The notes: generated by a model not told the origin, from the sequence alone. Counted from the stretch's first letter, positions 16,061 to 25,621 are shown. The stretch: 64,000 bases of DNA from Lachnospiraceae bacterium (GCA_017626095.1 JAGAJL010000017.1:1-64000); one strand, 5' to 3'. Numbers and translations: made by a program.

Positions 16061-17335
16061 ATGGACGGAGCATCATTATCTCAGGACGAGATCAATGCGT
16101 TATTAGCCGGAATGGCTATGGGAGAGGTTCCACAGGAGACATCCAATGAGAATTCGGCTCCAGTTGCAGACGTTCCACAGTCTGCTCCGATAATGGAAGA
16201 CGTTGAATTGACGGATATAGAAAAAGATGCCATTGGTGAGATCGCCAACATCAGCATGGGAACGTCAGCAACGACACTGTATTCGCTTGTAAACAAAAAA
16301 GTTAATATAACAACTCCTGTTGTATCCATGGCAAGATGGTCTAATCTCATGGAGGATTACGAAAAACCGTGTGTATTTATTCAGATAAAGTATACGGCGG
16401 GATTGGATGGAGCAAATATTTTAATTCTTCGGGAACAGGATGTAAAAGTCATTACCGACCTTATGATGGGTGGAGACGGAACAAATACGGAAGGTGAATT
16501 TTCAGAGCTTCATTTAAGTGCTATTTCCGAAGCGATGAACCAGATGATGGGTTCAAGTGCTACGAGCCTTTCTTCCATGTTGGGATGTATGATTGATATC
16601 AGTCCTCCGGAAGCCAGTCTTTTGAATTTGTTAGAGCAGAGAAAGCCGTCGGATATTGCTCCTTTCTTAGAAGGTGCGTTTGTAAAGATTGCATTTCGTA
16701 TGCAGATTGATGATTTGGTTGATTCGACAATCATGCAATTGTATCCGATTGATTTTGCAAAATCTCTTTATCAGATGTTTATCGGCAATCAGGAACCGGA
16801 GGTGTCAGCACCGGAGCCAGCACCGGCACCAGCACCGGAACCTTCACCATATGTTCCGCCGACCGTCGAACCGACACCGGCACCGATGCCACAGATGGGA
16901 ATGCCGCAGATGGGATATGACATGTCAATGCAGCAGCCGATGGGATACGGAATGCCGCAGATGGGAATGCCTCAAATGGGTATGCCACAGATGGGAATGC
17001 CGCAGATGGCAATGCCACCGCAGCAAAATCTAAACATTCAGCCGGCGCAATTCCAGTCATTCAATCAGGATTTTTCGGCAATGCCAAGTCAGGAAAATAT
17101 TGGATTGATCATGGATGTACCATTGGAGGTAACTGTCGAACTTGGAAGAACAAAAAAATCCATTGCAGAAATTTTGGACTTCGCACCCGGCACAATCATT
17201 GAGTTAAATCGGATTACGGGTGAACCTATAGATGTATTAGTTAACGGAAAGTTTGTTGCAAAAGGTGAAGTTGTTGTAATTGAAGAAAGTTTTGGTATCA
17301 GAGTAATCGAAATAGTAAATAATCAGGGAATTTAG
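16061..17335 (+). CDS. fliY: switch phosphatase FliY (FliN fusion)
   Basis: C-ring protein that also removes phosphate from CheY-P. The N-terminus repeats the CheY-binding peptide (LSQDEINALLAGMA). A CheC-like phosphatase domain follows (about 50-230; DAIGEIANISMGTSATTL with the E/N pair, and HLSAISEAMNQMMGSSATSL as the second site). The C-terminal FliN/SpoA domain is at about 350-422 (PLEVTVELGRTKKSIAEIL). Between them lies a Pro/Ala segment and then about 45 residues built from MPQMG units (16886-17025), so the linker is unusually methionine-rich. FliY replaces plain FliN in Bacillus, Thermotoga and Clostridia. Confidence 0.95.
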   Translation: MDGASLSQDEINALLAGMAMGEVPQETSNENSAPVADVPQSAPIMEDVELTDIEKDAIGEIANISMGTSATTLYSLVNKKVNITTPVVSMARWSNLMEDYEKPCVFIQIKYTAGLDGANILILREQDVKVITDLMMGGDGTNTEGEFSELHLSAISEAMNQMMGSSATSLSSMLGCMIDISPPEASLLNLLEQRKPSDIAPFLEGAFVKIAFRMQIDDLVDSTIMQLYPIDFAKSLYQMFIGNQEPEVSAPEPAPAPAPEPSPYVPPTVEPTPAPMPQMGMPQMGYDMSMQQPMGYGMPQMGMPQMGMPQMGMPQMAMPPQQNLNIQPAQFQSFNQDFSAMPSQENIGLIMDVPLEVTVELGRTKKSIAEILDFAPGTIIELNRITGEPIDVLVNGKFVAKGEVVVIEESFGIRVIEIVNNQGI

Positions 17336-17345
17336 GAGAGAAAAA

Positions 17346-17708
17346 ATGGCGAAAAATATTTTGATTTGTGATGATGCAGCATTTATGAGAATGATGATCA
17401 AAGACATTTTAACCAAAAATGGTTACAATGTAATCGGAGAGGCTGAAAACGGATTAAAAGCTGTAGAAAAGTACAATGAATTAAAACCGGATTTGGTATT
17501 GATGGATATCACAATGCCTGAGATGGATGGAATTCAGGCTTTAAAGAATATCAAAGCTTCAGATGCGGGGGCTATGGTAATCATGTGCTCTGCTATGGGA
17601 CAGCAGGCTATGGTAATTGAATCCATTCAGGCAGGTGCAAAAGACTTTATTGTAAAACCTTTCCAGGCAGATCGTGTTTTGGAAGCGGTAAAGAAGGTTG
17701 TCGGTTAA
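17346..17708 (+). CDS. cheY: chemotaxis response regulator CheY
   Basis: Single-domain receiver of 120 residues that carries the signal from CheA to FliM/FliY. The acidic pocket D9-D10, the phospho-acceptor D54 (LVLMDITMPEMDG), S82 in the position of the conserved Thr/Ser, and K104 (VKPF) are all present. TAGGAGAG lies ahead of the ATG. It sits between fliY, which dephosphorylates it, and fliO, as in Bacillus-type operons. Confidence 0.96.
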   Translation: MAKNILICDDAAFMRMMIKDILTKNGYNVIGEAENGLKAVEKYNELKPDLVLMDITMPEMDGIQALKNIKASDAGAMVIMCSAMGQQAMVIESIQAGAKDFIVKPFQADRVLEAVKKVVG

Positions 17709-17709
17709 T

Positions 17710-18117
17710 ATGCTTCTTGTTTCAACGTCAAAGATTGATTCGGTAGCACAGTTGCTTACCGTGATATTGCTTTTTATTGTAGTTTTAGGAGCTACCTGGC
17801 TGACAACACGATATGTCGCAGGTGTGCAAAAAGGCAAGATGAAAGGCAGTAATTTTGAAGTTGTTGATACCTTTCGATTGACGCAAAACAAATATGTCCA
17901 GATTTTGCGCATTGGAAAAAAGTATATGGCGGTTGCTATCTGTAAAGATACCGTTACCATACTGCGTGAACTGGACGAGAGTGAGATTGTATTTTATGAC
18001 AATGATTTGTCAAAAAAAGCAGTTTCGTTTGAAGATTTTTTTAATAAAGCAAAAGATTTTGCGGTAAATAAACCAAAGAAGGCGATTGAAGAAAGCGATG
18101 AGGATGATATTACCTAA
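17710..18117 (+). CDS. fliO: flagellar biosynthesis protein FliO
   Basis: Small membrane protein that helps assemble FliP in the export gate. The 135 residues have one membrane helix (about 13-35, LLTVILLFIVVLGATWLTT) followed by the FliO domain (FEVVDTFRLTQNKYVQILRI, then KYMAVAICKDTVTIL) and a charged tail. ATG 17710 comes 1 nt after the cheY stop; a TTG at 17698 would overlap cheY and lacks support. The end overlaps the start of fliP. Confidence 0.85.
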   Translation: MLLVSTSKIDSVAQLLTVILLFIVVLGATWLTTRYVAGVQKGKMKGSNFEVVDTFRLTQNKYVQILRIGKKYMAVAICKDTVTILRELDESEIVFYDNDLSKKAVSFEDFFNKAKDFAVNKPKKAIEESDEDDIT

Positions 18118-18997
18118 GATTCATAGTGCTCATTTTGGCAGTTGCCTCAAAAAGGGTTTGTTGCTTTTAGCATTTCTTGTTTGTGTTTTTTTCATAAATC
18201 CGACAAGTGTGCAGGCATCAACCATGGGAGCATTGGATTCAACATCCGATGCCGGAGAAACTGAGGACCGGACCAATATCAGAGAGCCCGGAGCTGCCGA
18301 AACGCCTGACGACTTAAAAGAACTGAATATTGCGAACGACTTAACCGTTACATACAATGATGGGAATGGATCTATTGCGGGTGCACTAAGGATCATGCTG
18401 ATCTTGACCGGCATCACTTTGGCACCTATTCTCATTATTTGTTTAACCTCTTTTACACGTATTCTGATTGTGCTTCATTTTACAAGAGCAGCATTAAATA
18501 CGCAGACCGCTCCGCCGAATCAGGTTTTAATCGCGTTATCTTTATTTTTAACATTTTTCATTATGAATCCGGTTATTACCCAGATTAATGAAGATGCAAT
18601 TAAACCGTTTGAAGCCGGAGAAATCACGCAGGAGATTGCATTGGAAAGAGGTGTTGCACCACTGCGGGAGTTTATGTATGCACAAACTCAGACAAAGGAT
18701 GCCAAGACATTTTGTGATATTGGTGGGTATGAATGGACCGGGGAATTGGATGACATTCCTACCAGTGCACTCATTCCGGCTTTCCTGGTCAGTGAGTTGC
18801 GTACGGCTTTTATTATCGGTTTTGTAATTTATATACCGTTTATTGTGATTGATATGGTTGTGGCTTCCGCACTGATGAGTATGGGTATGATGATGTTGCC
18901 GCCAACCACAATTTCCATGCCGTTTAAGATTTTATTGTTTGTTTTAGCTGATGGTTGGAATTTGGTCATTGTAAATCTTGTAAGGACATTTTACTAG
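18098..18997 (+). CDS. fliP: flagellar export gate protein FliP
   Basis: Core subunit of the FliPQR export pore. After a signal sequence (LKKGLLLLAFLVCVFFINP, about 15-33, then an Ala-Ser cleavage region) come the family helices. RIMLILTGITLAPILIICL and TSFTRILIVLHFTRAALNTQ precede APPNQVLIALSLFLTFFIMN, and the C-terminal pair carries MGMMMLPPTTISMPFKILLF. The start overlaps fliO by 20 nt; ATG 18098 or 18104 are both possible. The 299-residue length is normal with the long pre-sequence. A 259-nt gap follows. Confidence 0.93.
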   Translation: MRMILPKIHSAHFGSCLKKGLLLLAFLVCVFFINPTSVQASTMGALDSTSDAGETEDRTNIREPGAAETPDDLKELNIANDLTVTYNDGNGSIAGALRIMLILTGITLAPILIICLTSFTRILIVLHFTRAALNTQTAPPNQVLIALSLFLTFFIMNPVITQINEDAIKPFEAGEITQEIALERGVAPLREFMYAQTQTKDAKTFCDIGGYEWTGELDDIPTSALIPAFLVSELRTAFIIGFVIYIPFIVIDMVVASALMSMGMMMLPPTTISMPFKILLFVLADGWNLVIVNLVRTFY

Positions 18998-19256
18998 TTT
19001 TACTAATTTCACTGATTAATTATGCATTGTTATGATTACATATTTGATGGTTATTAAATGAATTATATTTAAAAAAAACATTGATTGGGCTAAAATAAAA
19101 TTCATTGTTTATAAAAATAAAGAATCATTCATTGATTGCAAGCGAATGAAAAATAATTTGATAATTGGATCAGAACAAAAAGAAGTAAAAAGACAGAAAT
19201 AAAAAAACAAACAGATAAACAGGATCAAACAGAAACAAACAGAAAGGAAGGGTTAT
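18998..19256. other. AT-rich gap between fliP and fliQ with short repeats
   Basis: No gene is seen. The last third is a run of about ten-base words, AAACAAACAGAT, AAACAGGATC, AAACAGAAAC, AAACAGAAAGG (19205-19247), ending in the fliQ SD. Upstream, CATTGATT and AAAATAAA-like words recur at 19080-19140. A weak promoter-like pair, TTGATT (19132) and TAATTT (19154) with 16-nt spacing, is too poor to call. Confidence 0.5.
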
Positions 19257-19526
19257 ATGTCAACAGATTGGGTCGTAGACATGGGAAGCGAAGCGCTTTT
19301 CCTCATAATCAAAACAGCGGCTCCGATTTTGCTTGTGTCATTGGCGGTTGGTCTGATTGTCAGCATTTTTCAGACCGTTACATCGATTCAGGAACAGACA
19401 TTAACCTTTATTCCGAAAATCCTGGCTGTTTTTTTGACACTTATGCTGTTAGGCGGATGGATTCTTGACAGCATCAGTGGTTATATGATTGAGTTGTGGT
19501 CCAATTTTTCGGTATATATAAGGTGA
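19257..19526 (+). CDS. fliQ: flagellar export gate protein FliQ
   Basis: Small 89-residue gate subunit with two hydrophobic helices (about 14-37 and 50-73). Family phrases include SEALFLIIKTAAPILLVSLA, VGLIVSIFQTVTSIQEQTL and FIPKILAVFLTLMLLGGWIL. GAAAGGAAGGG precedes the ATG. fliR follows 4 nt after its stop, the usual FliQ-FliR pairing. Confidence 0.95.
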   Translation: MSTDWVVDMGSEALFLIIKTAAPILLVSLAVGLIVSIFQTVTSIQEQTLTFIPKILAVFLTLMLLGGWILDSISGYMIELWSNFSVYIR

Positions 19527-19530
19527 TAGG

Positions 19531-20316
19531 ATGATTAATTATTCCTTTTCCATGTATGAATTTGAATTTTTTCTGCTGATTTTGGCCAGGGTAGCGAGTT
19601 TTGTGTTCGTTGCTCCCTTTTTTAGCATGAACAATACGCCACGGCGTGTAAAAACGGCATTTTCTTTTTTCTTTGCCATTTTGATTTATGAGACCACCAT
19701 GCCGCATGAAGCTATCGAATATCGTACGGTGCTTGAATATGCGTTAATTGTGGCACATGAGGTTTTTACAGGGTTAATTATTGGATTGGCCGTTAATATC
19801 TGCACACATATTGTTACGTTTGCCGGACGTATGATTGATATGGAAATTGGTCTTGCGATGGCAAGTGAATATGATCCCTTGACCAAGGAAAGTGTCAGTA
19901 TCTCCGGAATGCTTTATCAATATATGGTGCTTTTGATTTTGGTTGTATCAAACATGCATCAATATTTAATCAAGGCTTTTGTAGAAACATATACTTTGAT
20001 ACCGGTTAACGGTGCTGTTTTTCACAGTGACAGGATGCTTTCTGCCATCATATCATTTATGTCTGATTATATTAATATCGGTTTTCGAATCTGCCTGCCG
20101 GTGTTTTGTGTTTTGTTGATTACCAATGTTATTTTGGGAATTATGGCAAAGGTTGCTCCGCAAATGAATATGTTTGCGGTCGGCATGCAGATAAAATTGT
20201 TGTTTGGTCTTGGGGTAATGTTTTTGACCATCGGAATGCTGCCTTATATTTCTGATTTTGTCTTTACGGAAATGAAGACCATGATGGTAACGTTTGTGGA
20301 GGCGATGATGGCTTGA
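19531..20316 (+). CDS. fliR: flagellar export gate protein FliR
   Basis: Polytopic gate subunit of 261 residues. Recognisable segments are FFLLILARVASFVFVAPFFS at the N-terminus, the second-helix pair ending AFSFFFAILIYE, AGRMIDMEIGLAMASEYDP in the middle, and ITNVILGIMAKVAPQMNMF near 190-210. The last four nucleotides overlap flhB, whose SD GGAGG (20298-20302) lies inside fliR, so the two are translationally coupled; FliR and FlhB are fused in some clostridia. Confidence 0.95.
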   Translation: MINYSFSMYEFEFFLLILARVASFVFVAPFFSMNNTPRRVKTAFSFFFAILIYETTMPHEAIEYRTVLEYALIVAHEVFTGLIIGLAVNICTHIVTFAGRMIDMEIGLAMASEYDPLTKESVSISGMLYQYMVLLILVVSNMHQYLIKAFVETYTLIPVNGAVFHSDRMLSAIISFMSDYINIGFRICLPVFCVLLITNVILGIMAKVAPQMNMFAVGMQIKLLFGLGVMFLTIGMLPYISDFVFTEMKTMMVTFVEAMMA

Positions 20317-21422
20317 TACAATACAACCTGCAGTTCTTCGCAAAGGAAGGACCGGGCGGTGAAAAGACAGAAGAACCTACCGCCAAAAAATTAAGTGACG
20401 CCAGAAAAGAAGGCCAGGTTGCGAAAAGCAAAGAAATTGCCAATGCGACCGGGCTCATTGTATTGTTTTTAATTTTGAAATTTGGACTGGGTTATCTGGG
20501 TGAAAACTTCCTGTCTGTATTTTCATTTACATATAATCGCATGGGTGAATTAATCAAGATGCCCAACGGTTTTATACCGGCGGAAGCTTATTATACGCTT
20601 ATCCGTAGCGTAATGTTAAAAATTTTGTTGATTATTGCACCGTTTCTTATATTGGGATTTATCGTTGCATTTGTTTCCGATTTGGTTCAGGTAAAGTGGA
20701 AACCGACTGCAAAACCGATGCAACCAAAATTCAGTAAAATGAATCCGGTGAATGGATTTAAACGTATGTTTTCGGCACAGTCTCTGATGGAGCTGTTGAA
20801 ATCCTTTTTAAAAATCGGATTGATTGCATGGGTGGCTTATTCGACCTTCAAGGATAATATAGATATCATTTATTTGTTGTTTAACATGCCTTTATGGCAG
20901 GGAATTGCCGCAGCAGGAAAGCTTGCCATTGATTTCGGATTGAAAGTTTCTGTTATTTATATTGTCATTGCTGCTTTGGATTTTGCTTATCAGAAGCATA
21001 AATTCCATGAAAATCAGAAGATGACCAAGCAGGAAGTAAAAGATGAGTACAAGCAGGCAGAAGGAGATCCGCAGGTAAAAGGAAAAATCCGGGCAAAGAT
21101 GCAGGAAGCATCACGCAGGCGTATGATGCAGCAATTGCCGGAAGCGGATGTAGTTATTACAAACCCGACGCATTTTGCCGTTGCTATCAAATATGATACG
21201 GAAATTGCTCCGGCACCGATTGTGGTTGCCAAGGGTGAGGATTATCTGGCACAGAAAATTAAAGAAAAGGCAAAAGAGTATCATATCGAAATTGTGGAAA
21301 ATAAGCCTTTGGCGCGTATGCTTTATCACAATGTGGAATTGGGAGAGCAGGTGCCCCAGGAGTTGTATCAGGCGGTTGCGGAAGTACTTGCCATGGTTTA
21401 TCACATGCAGGGTAAGATTTGA
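20313..21422 (+). CDS. flhB: flagellar export switch protein FlhB
   Basis: Export gate protein that switches substrate class after self-cleavage. The 369 residues begin with a short peptide and then KTEEPTAKKLSDARKEGQVA, the family N-terminus, followed by four membrane helices (about 38-230) and the cytoplasmic domain with the cleavage motif NPTH at about 284-287 (VVITNPTHFAVAIKYD). The TTG start at 20313 overlaps the fliR stop and is 10 nt from GGAGG; no better start is seen. Confidence 0.95.
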   Translation: MIQYNLQFFAKEGPGGEKTEEPTAKKLSDARKEGQVAKSKEIANATGLIVLFLILKFGLGYLGENFLSVFSFTYNRMGELIKMPNGFIPAEAYYTLIRSVMLKILLIIAPFLILGFIVAFVSDLVQVKWKPTAKPMQPKFSKMNPVNGFKRMFSAQSLMELLKSFLKIGLIAWVAYSTFKDNIDIIYLLFNMPLWQGIAAAGKLAIDFGLKVSVIYIVIAALDFAYQKHKFHENQKMTKQEVKDEYKQAEGDPQVKGKIRAKMQEASRRRMMQQLPEADVVITNPTHFAVAIKYDTEIAPAPIVVAKGEDYLAQKIKEKAKEYHIEIVENKPLARMLYHNVELGEQVPQELYQAVAEVLAMVYHMQGKI

Positions 21423-21469
21423 TATAAAAAGAAACAGGGGATTATTTAAAGAGAAAGGAGAGGTACAGA

Positions 21470-23503
21470 ATGAAAAAAGCAGATGTTGGCGTAGCTTTGT
21501 ATATTGTTGCTGCATTTGTGATGTTGATTGTACCGATTCCTTCCGTACTTTTAGATATTTTACTGGCATGTAATATTGCTTTGGCATTTACGATTATGTT
21601 TCGTTGTATGTTTGCAAAAGAAGTACTGGAAATGTCCTATTTCCCTACTGTTTTGTTATTTACCACCATTTTCAGGATTGCACTGAACGTATCATCCACA
21701 AGATTGATTCTTACAACCGGAAGCCCGGGTAACGTGGTGGAAACCTTTGGTGGTTTCGTTGGTGGCGGTGACCTGATTATGGGTGCCATTGTATTTATTA
21801 TCCTGATTATTATCCAGTTTATGGTTATTAATAAGGGTTCTGAACGTGTTGCTGAAGTAACAGCACGTTTTACACTGGATGCTATGCCCGGTAAGCAGAT
21901 GGCAATTGATGCCGATTTGAATACCGGCGCCATCACAGATGCAGAGGCCAAAGTCAGAAGAGAAAAAATACAGTTGGAATCCAGTTTTTTTGGTAGCATG
22001 GATGGTGCGGTAAAATACGTAAAGGGTGATGCGACAGCCGGTCTGATTATCACGGTTGTTAACTTGGTCGGTGGTATTGCCATGGGAATGCTTCGAAACG
22101 GTATGGATATTTCCACCGCTTTAAGCCGTTACTCCATTCTGACAATCGGTGACGGACTAGTCAGCCAGATTCCCTCTCTTTTAATTTCTCTTTCCACCGG
22201 TATTCTGGTTACCAAAGGAAGTAAGGATTCGGATTTTGGTTCCGTCTTAATTAAGCAGGTTTTCGGTATGCCGAAGGCATGCTATCTGGTTGGATGTATT
22301 CTTTGCTTTTTAGGGGTTGTTACCCCATTAAATCCGCTATTGTTTCTGACACTTGGCTTTTGCTTTGTTTTATGCGGCAGAAATATGCAGGCACAGATTG
22401 AAACTGCAACCATTGAAGGTGCTGTGGATATGGAGGAAGCAGAAGCCGAAGAAATCCGTCAGCCGGAGAATGTCAATTCGCTTTTACAGGTCGATCCGAT
22501 CGAGCTGGAGTTTGGTTATGGTATTATTCCACTTGCCGATGTTAATCAGGGCGGAGACTTGTTAGACCGCGTTGTTATGATACGTCGTCAGGTCGCTTTA
22601 GAGCTTGGTACGGTGGTTCCCATTATCCGATTGCGAGATAATATCCAGCTAAATCCCAATCAGTATATTATCAAAATCAAGGGAATTCAGGTTTCGGAAG
22701 GAGAAATTCTCTTTGACCATTACATGGCGATGAATCCCGGATATGTGGAGGAAGAAATCACCGGTATTCCAACCTTTGAACCTTCTTTCCATCTGCCGGC
22801 TATCTGGATTACCGAAGGGCAGAGAGAGCGGGCAGAAAGCCTTGGATATACCGTAGTTGATCCACCAAGTATTATTGCAACTCATTTAACGGAGGTTATC
22901 CGTCAGCATATTGCGGAACTTCTTACCAGACAGGATGTTCAAAATCTGGTTAACAATCTAAAAGAAACCAATCCTTCTATTGTGGAAGAACTGGTTCCGA
23001 AATTGCTTGGACTTGGCGAGGTACAAAAAGTGCTGCAAAATCTGTTAATGGAGGGCGTTTCCATCCGCGATTTGTTGACTATTTTCGAGACCCTTGCAGA
23101 TTTTGCGACGTCTACAAGGGATACGGATATTTTGACAGAGTATGTAAGGCAGGCTTTAAAGAGAGCAATCTGTGCCAAATTCTTTGCACCAAATGAAACG
23201 ACCAGTGTTGTGACGGTGGATGCCAAAGTGGAACAGGAAATCATGGGCAGTGTCAAGCAGACAGAACAGGGTGCTTATCTGACACTGGATCCGGAAAAAA
23301 CGAGGGCGATTATCGAAAGTACCAAAGAGGAGATTGAAAAACTTGAAAGTCTGGGAAAACCGCCGATTGTAATCACTTCTCCCATAGTCCGGATTTATTT
23401 TAAAAAGATGACAGAGCAGTATTTAAACGATTTGATTGTTATATCCTATAATGAAATTGAGCCAAATGTGGAATTACAGTCAGTGGGGACGGTGAAGATA
23501 TAA
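21470..23503 (+). CDS. flhA: flagellar export gate protein FlhA
   Basis: Largest gate subunit; it conducts protons and binds chaperone-substrate complexes. Residues 1-310 hold about eight membrane helices and the FHIPEP-type signature region (MPGKQMAIDADLNTGAITDAEA, split here over 150-170). The cytoplasmic domain (about 330-677) contains VDPIELEFGYGIIPLAD and QNLVNNLKETNPSIVEELVP. The length of 677 is normal. AAAGGAGAGG precedes the ATG, and the flhF start codon follows the flhA stop directly. Confidence 0.96.
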   Translation: MKKADVGVALYIVAAFVMLIVPIPSVLLDILLACNIALAFTIMFRCMFAKEVLEMSYFPTVLLFTTIFRIALNVSSTRLILTTGSPGNVVETFGGFVGGGDLIMGAIVFIILIIIQFMVINKGSERVAEVTARFTLDAMPGKQMAIDADLNTGAITDAEAKVRREKIQLESSFFGSMDGAVKYVKGDATAGLIITVVNLVGGIAMGMLRNGMDISTALSRYSILTIGDGLVSQIPSLLISLSTGILVTKGSKDSDFGSVLIKQVFGMPKACYLVGCILCFLGVVTPLNPLLFLTLGFCFVLCGRNMQAQIETATIEGAVDMEEAEAEEIRQPENVNSLLQVDPIELEFGYGIIPLADVNQGGDLLDRVVMIRRQVALELGTVVPIIRLRDNIQLNPNQYIIKIKGIQVSEGEILFDHYMAMNPGYVEEEITGIPTFEPSFHLPAIWITEGQRERAESLGYTVVDPPSIIATHLTEVIRQHIAELLTRQDVQNLVNNLKETNPSIVEELVPKLLGLGEVQKVLQNLLMEGVSIRDLLTIFETLADFATSTRDTDILTEYVRQALKRAICAKFFAPNETTSVVTVDAKVEQEIMGSVKQTEQGAYLTLDPEKTRAIIESTKEEIEKLESLGKPPIVITSPIVRIYFKKMTEQYLNDLIVISYNEIEPNVELQSVGTVKI

Positions 23504-24736
23504 ATGATTATTAAAAAATTCCAGGGAAAAACAGAAAACGATGCAATCGAAGCCGCAAAAAAGGAGCTTGGAAACGGTGTCGTTGTCATGAATGTAAAAG
23601 AGGTGAAGAAAAAAGGTTTCTTTTCTTTCTTAAAGTCCAAATCCATTGAGGCAACCGTTGCCTTGGAGGAAGAACCCGACCGTATTTTACTCGTAAAAAA
23701 AGATGTGGTTAAGCCGATTCCTGAAAAAAGGACGGTTTCTTCCGAAAAGCAGGAACAGGTTGTACCGTCTCCAATGTCGGCTTCGGATGAAAGTAGCAAT
23801 GATAAAGTCCTTGAGAAGAAACTGGATAGTCTGCAGAATTTGATTGAAAAACAATTACAAAAGGACGAACCGAAAAAAAATGTTGTGGAAAATAAAACGG
23901 TCAAAAAAGAAGACAGAGATGAAGATGAAAACAGCAATGTCCGTTTTTTAAAACTGTTATACAATACCATGCTTGAAAACGAAATTACGGAGACCTATGC
24001 AAATCAGATTATTGATGAACTGGATTCGGTAATTAAGCCCAATATGCCGATTGATTTTATGCTATCCAATGTGTATCAAAAAATGATATTAAAATTTGAA
24101 CAGCCGGAGGGAATAACACTGGCTAAAAAAGGTCCGAAGGTCGTATTTTTCGTGGGACCCACAGGAGTTGGAAAGACCACAACGATTGCAAAAATCGCAT
24201 CCCGTTATTCTTTGGAACAAAAGAAAAAGGTAGCCTTGTTTACGATGGATACCTATCGTATTGCAGCCGCTGAACAGCTTCGTACTTATGCCAATATTTT
24301 GAATGTTCCGTTTTGTATCATCTATACAACGGATGAAATGCAGAAAGAAATCGAGAAATATAAGGATTATGACTATATTTTTATGGATACGGCAGGTCAT
24401 TCACATCACAATGAAAAACAGCGGGATGCCATGAATGAGTTTATTATGGCTGTTGATCCGTCCATTGAAAAAGAGGTCTATCTGGTTGTCAGTGTGACTA
24501 CAAAATATAAAGATTTACTGAGTATTGCGGATGCTTATGCGACCATAACCCAGTATAAATTGATTTTCACCAAGCTTGATGAGACCACCTGCTTGGGTAA
24601 TTTGTTAAATTTGAAACTTCATACAGGAGCAAAGCTTTCTTATGTGACATGTGGTCAAAACGTTCCTGATGATATGGAAGATTTCAATCCGCAAAAAACA
24701 GTGAAAAAGTTACTTGGCGGCAATAAAATTTCTTAA
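23504..24736 (+). CDS. flhF: SRP-type GTPase FlhF
   Basis: GTPase that places and counts flagella together with FlhG. The 410 residues have a basic N-terminal B domain, a variable charged linker (about 60-150), and the NG domain. In the NG domain the P-loop GPTGVGKTTTIAKIA is at about 218-232, followed by LFTMDTYRIAAAEQL and DTAGHSHHN (G3). FTKLDETTCLGN is the G4/closing motif. The start abuts flhA and flhG follows after 9 nt. Confidence 0.95.
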   Translation: MIIKKFQGKTENDAIEAAKKELGNGVVVMNVKEVKKKGFFSFLKSKSIEATVALEEEPDRILLVKKDVVKPIPEKRTVSSEKQEQVVPSPMSASDESSNDKVLEKKLDSLQNLIEKQLQKDEPKKNVVENKTVKKEDRDEDENSNVRFLKLLYNTMLENEITETYANQIIDELDSVIKPNMPIDFMLSNVYQKMILKFEQPEGITLAKKGPKVVFFVGPTGVGKTTTIAKIASRYSLEQKKKVALFTMDTYRIAAAEQLRTYANILNVPFCIIYTTDEMQKEIEKYKDYDYIFMDTAGHSHHNEKQRDAMNEFIMAVDPSIEKEVYLVVSVTTKYKDLLSIADAYATITQYKLIFTKLDETTCLGNLLNLKLHTGAKLSYVTCGQNVPDDMEDFNPQKTVKKLLGGNKIS

Positions 24737-24745
24737 GGAGGCAAT

Positions 24746-25621
24746 ATGGATCAGGCAGAAAACTTAAGAAATATCATAAAGATGAATCAACAACCCCAAC
24801 GACCGGTTGCCAGGGTAATTACGGTAACAAGCGGAAAAGGCGGCGTCGGTAAATCCAATACAGCCATCAACCTTGCAATTCAATTCAGACAGATGGGACA
24901 GCGCGTCATTATTCTGGATGCCGATTTTGGACTTGCCAATATTGAAATCATGTTTGGTACGGTTCCCCGTCACAATTTGTGTGATTTGATTTACCAGGGA
25001 AAAAATATTAAGGATATTATTACTTGGGGACCGGGAGAAGTCGGCTTTATTTCCGGCGGTTCCGGAATTGCCGGTCTTTCCAATCTGAGTAGAGAGTATT
25101 TGATTTATATTATACAGAATCTGGCAGAGCTGGATGCCATTACGGATATCGTGATTGTCGATACCGGAGCCGGAATCTCCGATGCTGTCTTGGAATTTCT
25201 GGTTGCCAGCGGAGAAATCATTCTGGTAACGACGCCGGACCCCACCTCCATTACAGATTCCTATTCCCTGTTAAAAGCCTTAAATCGGCATGACAGATTT
25301 TCATCTGATACCTCGCAGATTAAGGTGATGGCAAATAAGGTAGATAATAAAGAAGAGGGAAAAGCCCTGTTTACGAAGCTGAATGCGGTGGTTGCCAGAT
25401 ATTTGAAACTGCCTATTTCTTATTTGGGAAGTGTACCGCAGGATTCGCATCTTAGTCAGGCGGTTATGCAGCAGACACCGGTATCTTTAGCGAAACCGAA
25501 TGCAAAATCAGCAAAGGCATATCAGGAAATTGCACAGGTACTGATGTATGGCGAACAGTCTTTATTACCACAGAAACGAGGAATGGCAGCGTTCTTTTCC
25601 CACATAATAACCAAGAAATAA
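24746..25621 (+). CDS. flhG: MinD-like ATPase FlhG
   Basis: Deviant Walker-A ATPase (MinD/ParA type, YlxH) that activates FlhF GTPase and limits flagellar number. The 291 residues carry TSGKGGVGKSNTAINLAIQF (about 27-46), VIILDADFGLANIEIMFG, and DIVIVDTGAGISDAVLEFL. The N-terminal DQAENLR motif (residues 2-8), which in homologues stimulates FlhF, is present. The C-terminal amphipathic membrane anchor is plausible near the end. AAGGAGG precedes the ATG. Confidence 0.94.
   Translation: MDQAENLRNIIKMNQQPQRPVARVITVTSGKGGVGKSNTAINLAIQFRQMGQRVIILDADFGLANIEIMFGTVPRHNLCDLIYQGKNIKDIITWGPGEVGFISGGSGIAGLSNLSREYLIYIIQNLAELDAITDIVIVDTGAGISDAVLEFLVASGEIILVTTPDPTSITDSYSLLKALNRHDRFSSDTSQIKVMANKVDNKEEGKALFTKLNAVVARYLKLPISYLGSVPQDSHLSQAVMQQTPVSLAKPNAKSAKAYQEIAQVLMYGEQSLLPQKRGMAAFFSHIITKK

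Noticed and set aside
19132-19159. Promoter between fliP and fliQ
   Set aside because: TTGATT-16-TAATTT is too weak in such AT-rich sequence to call without transcript data.
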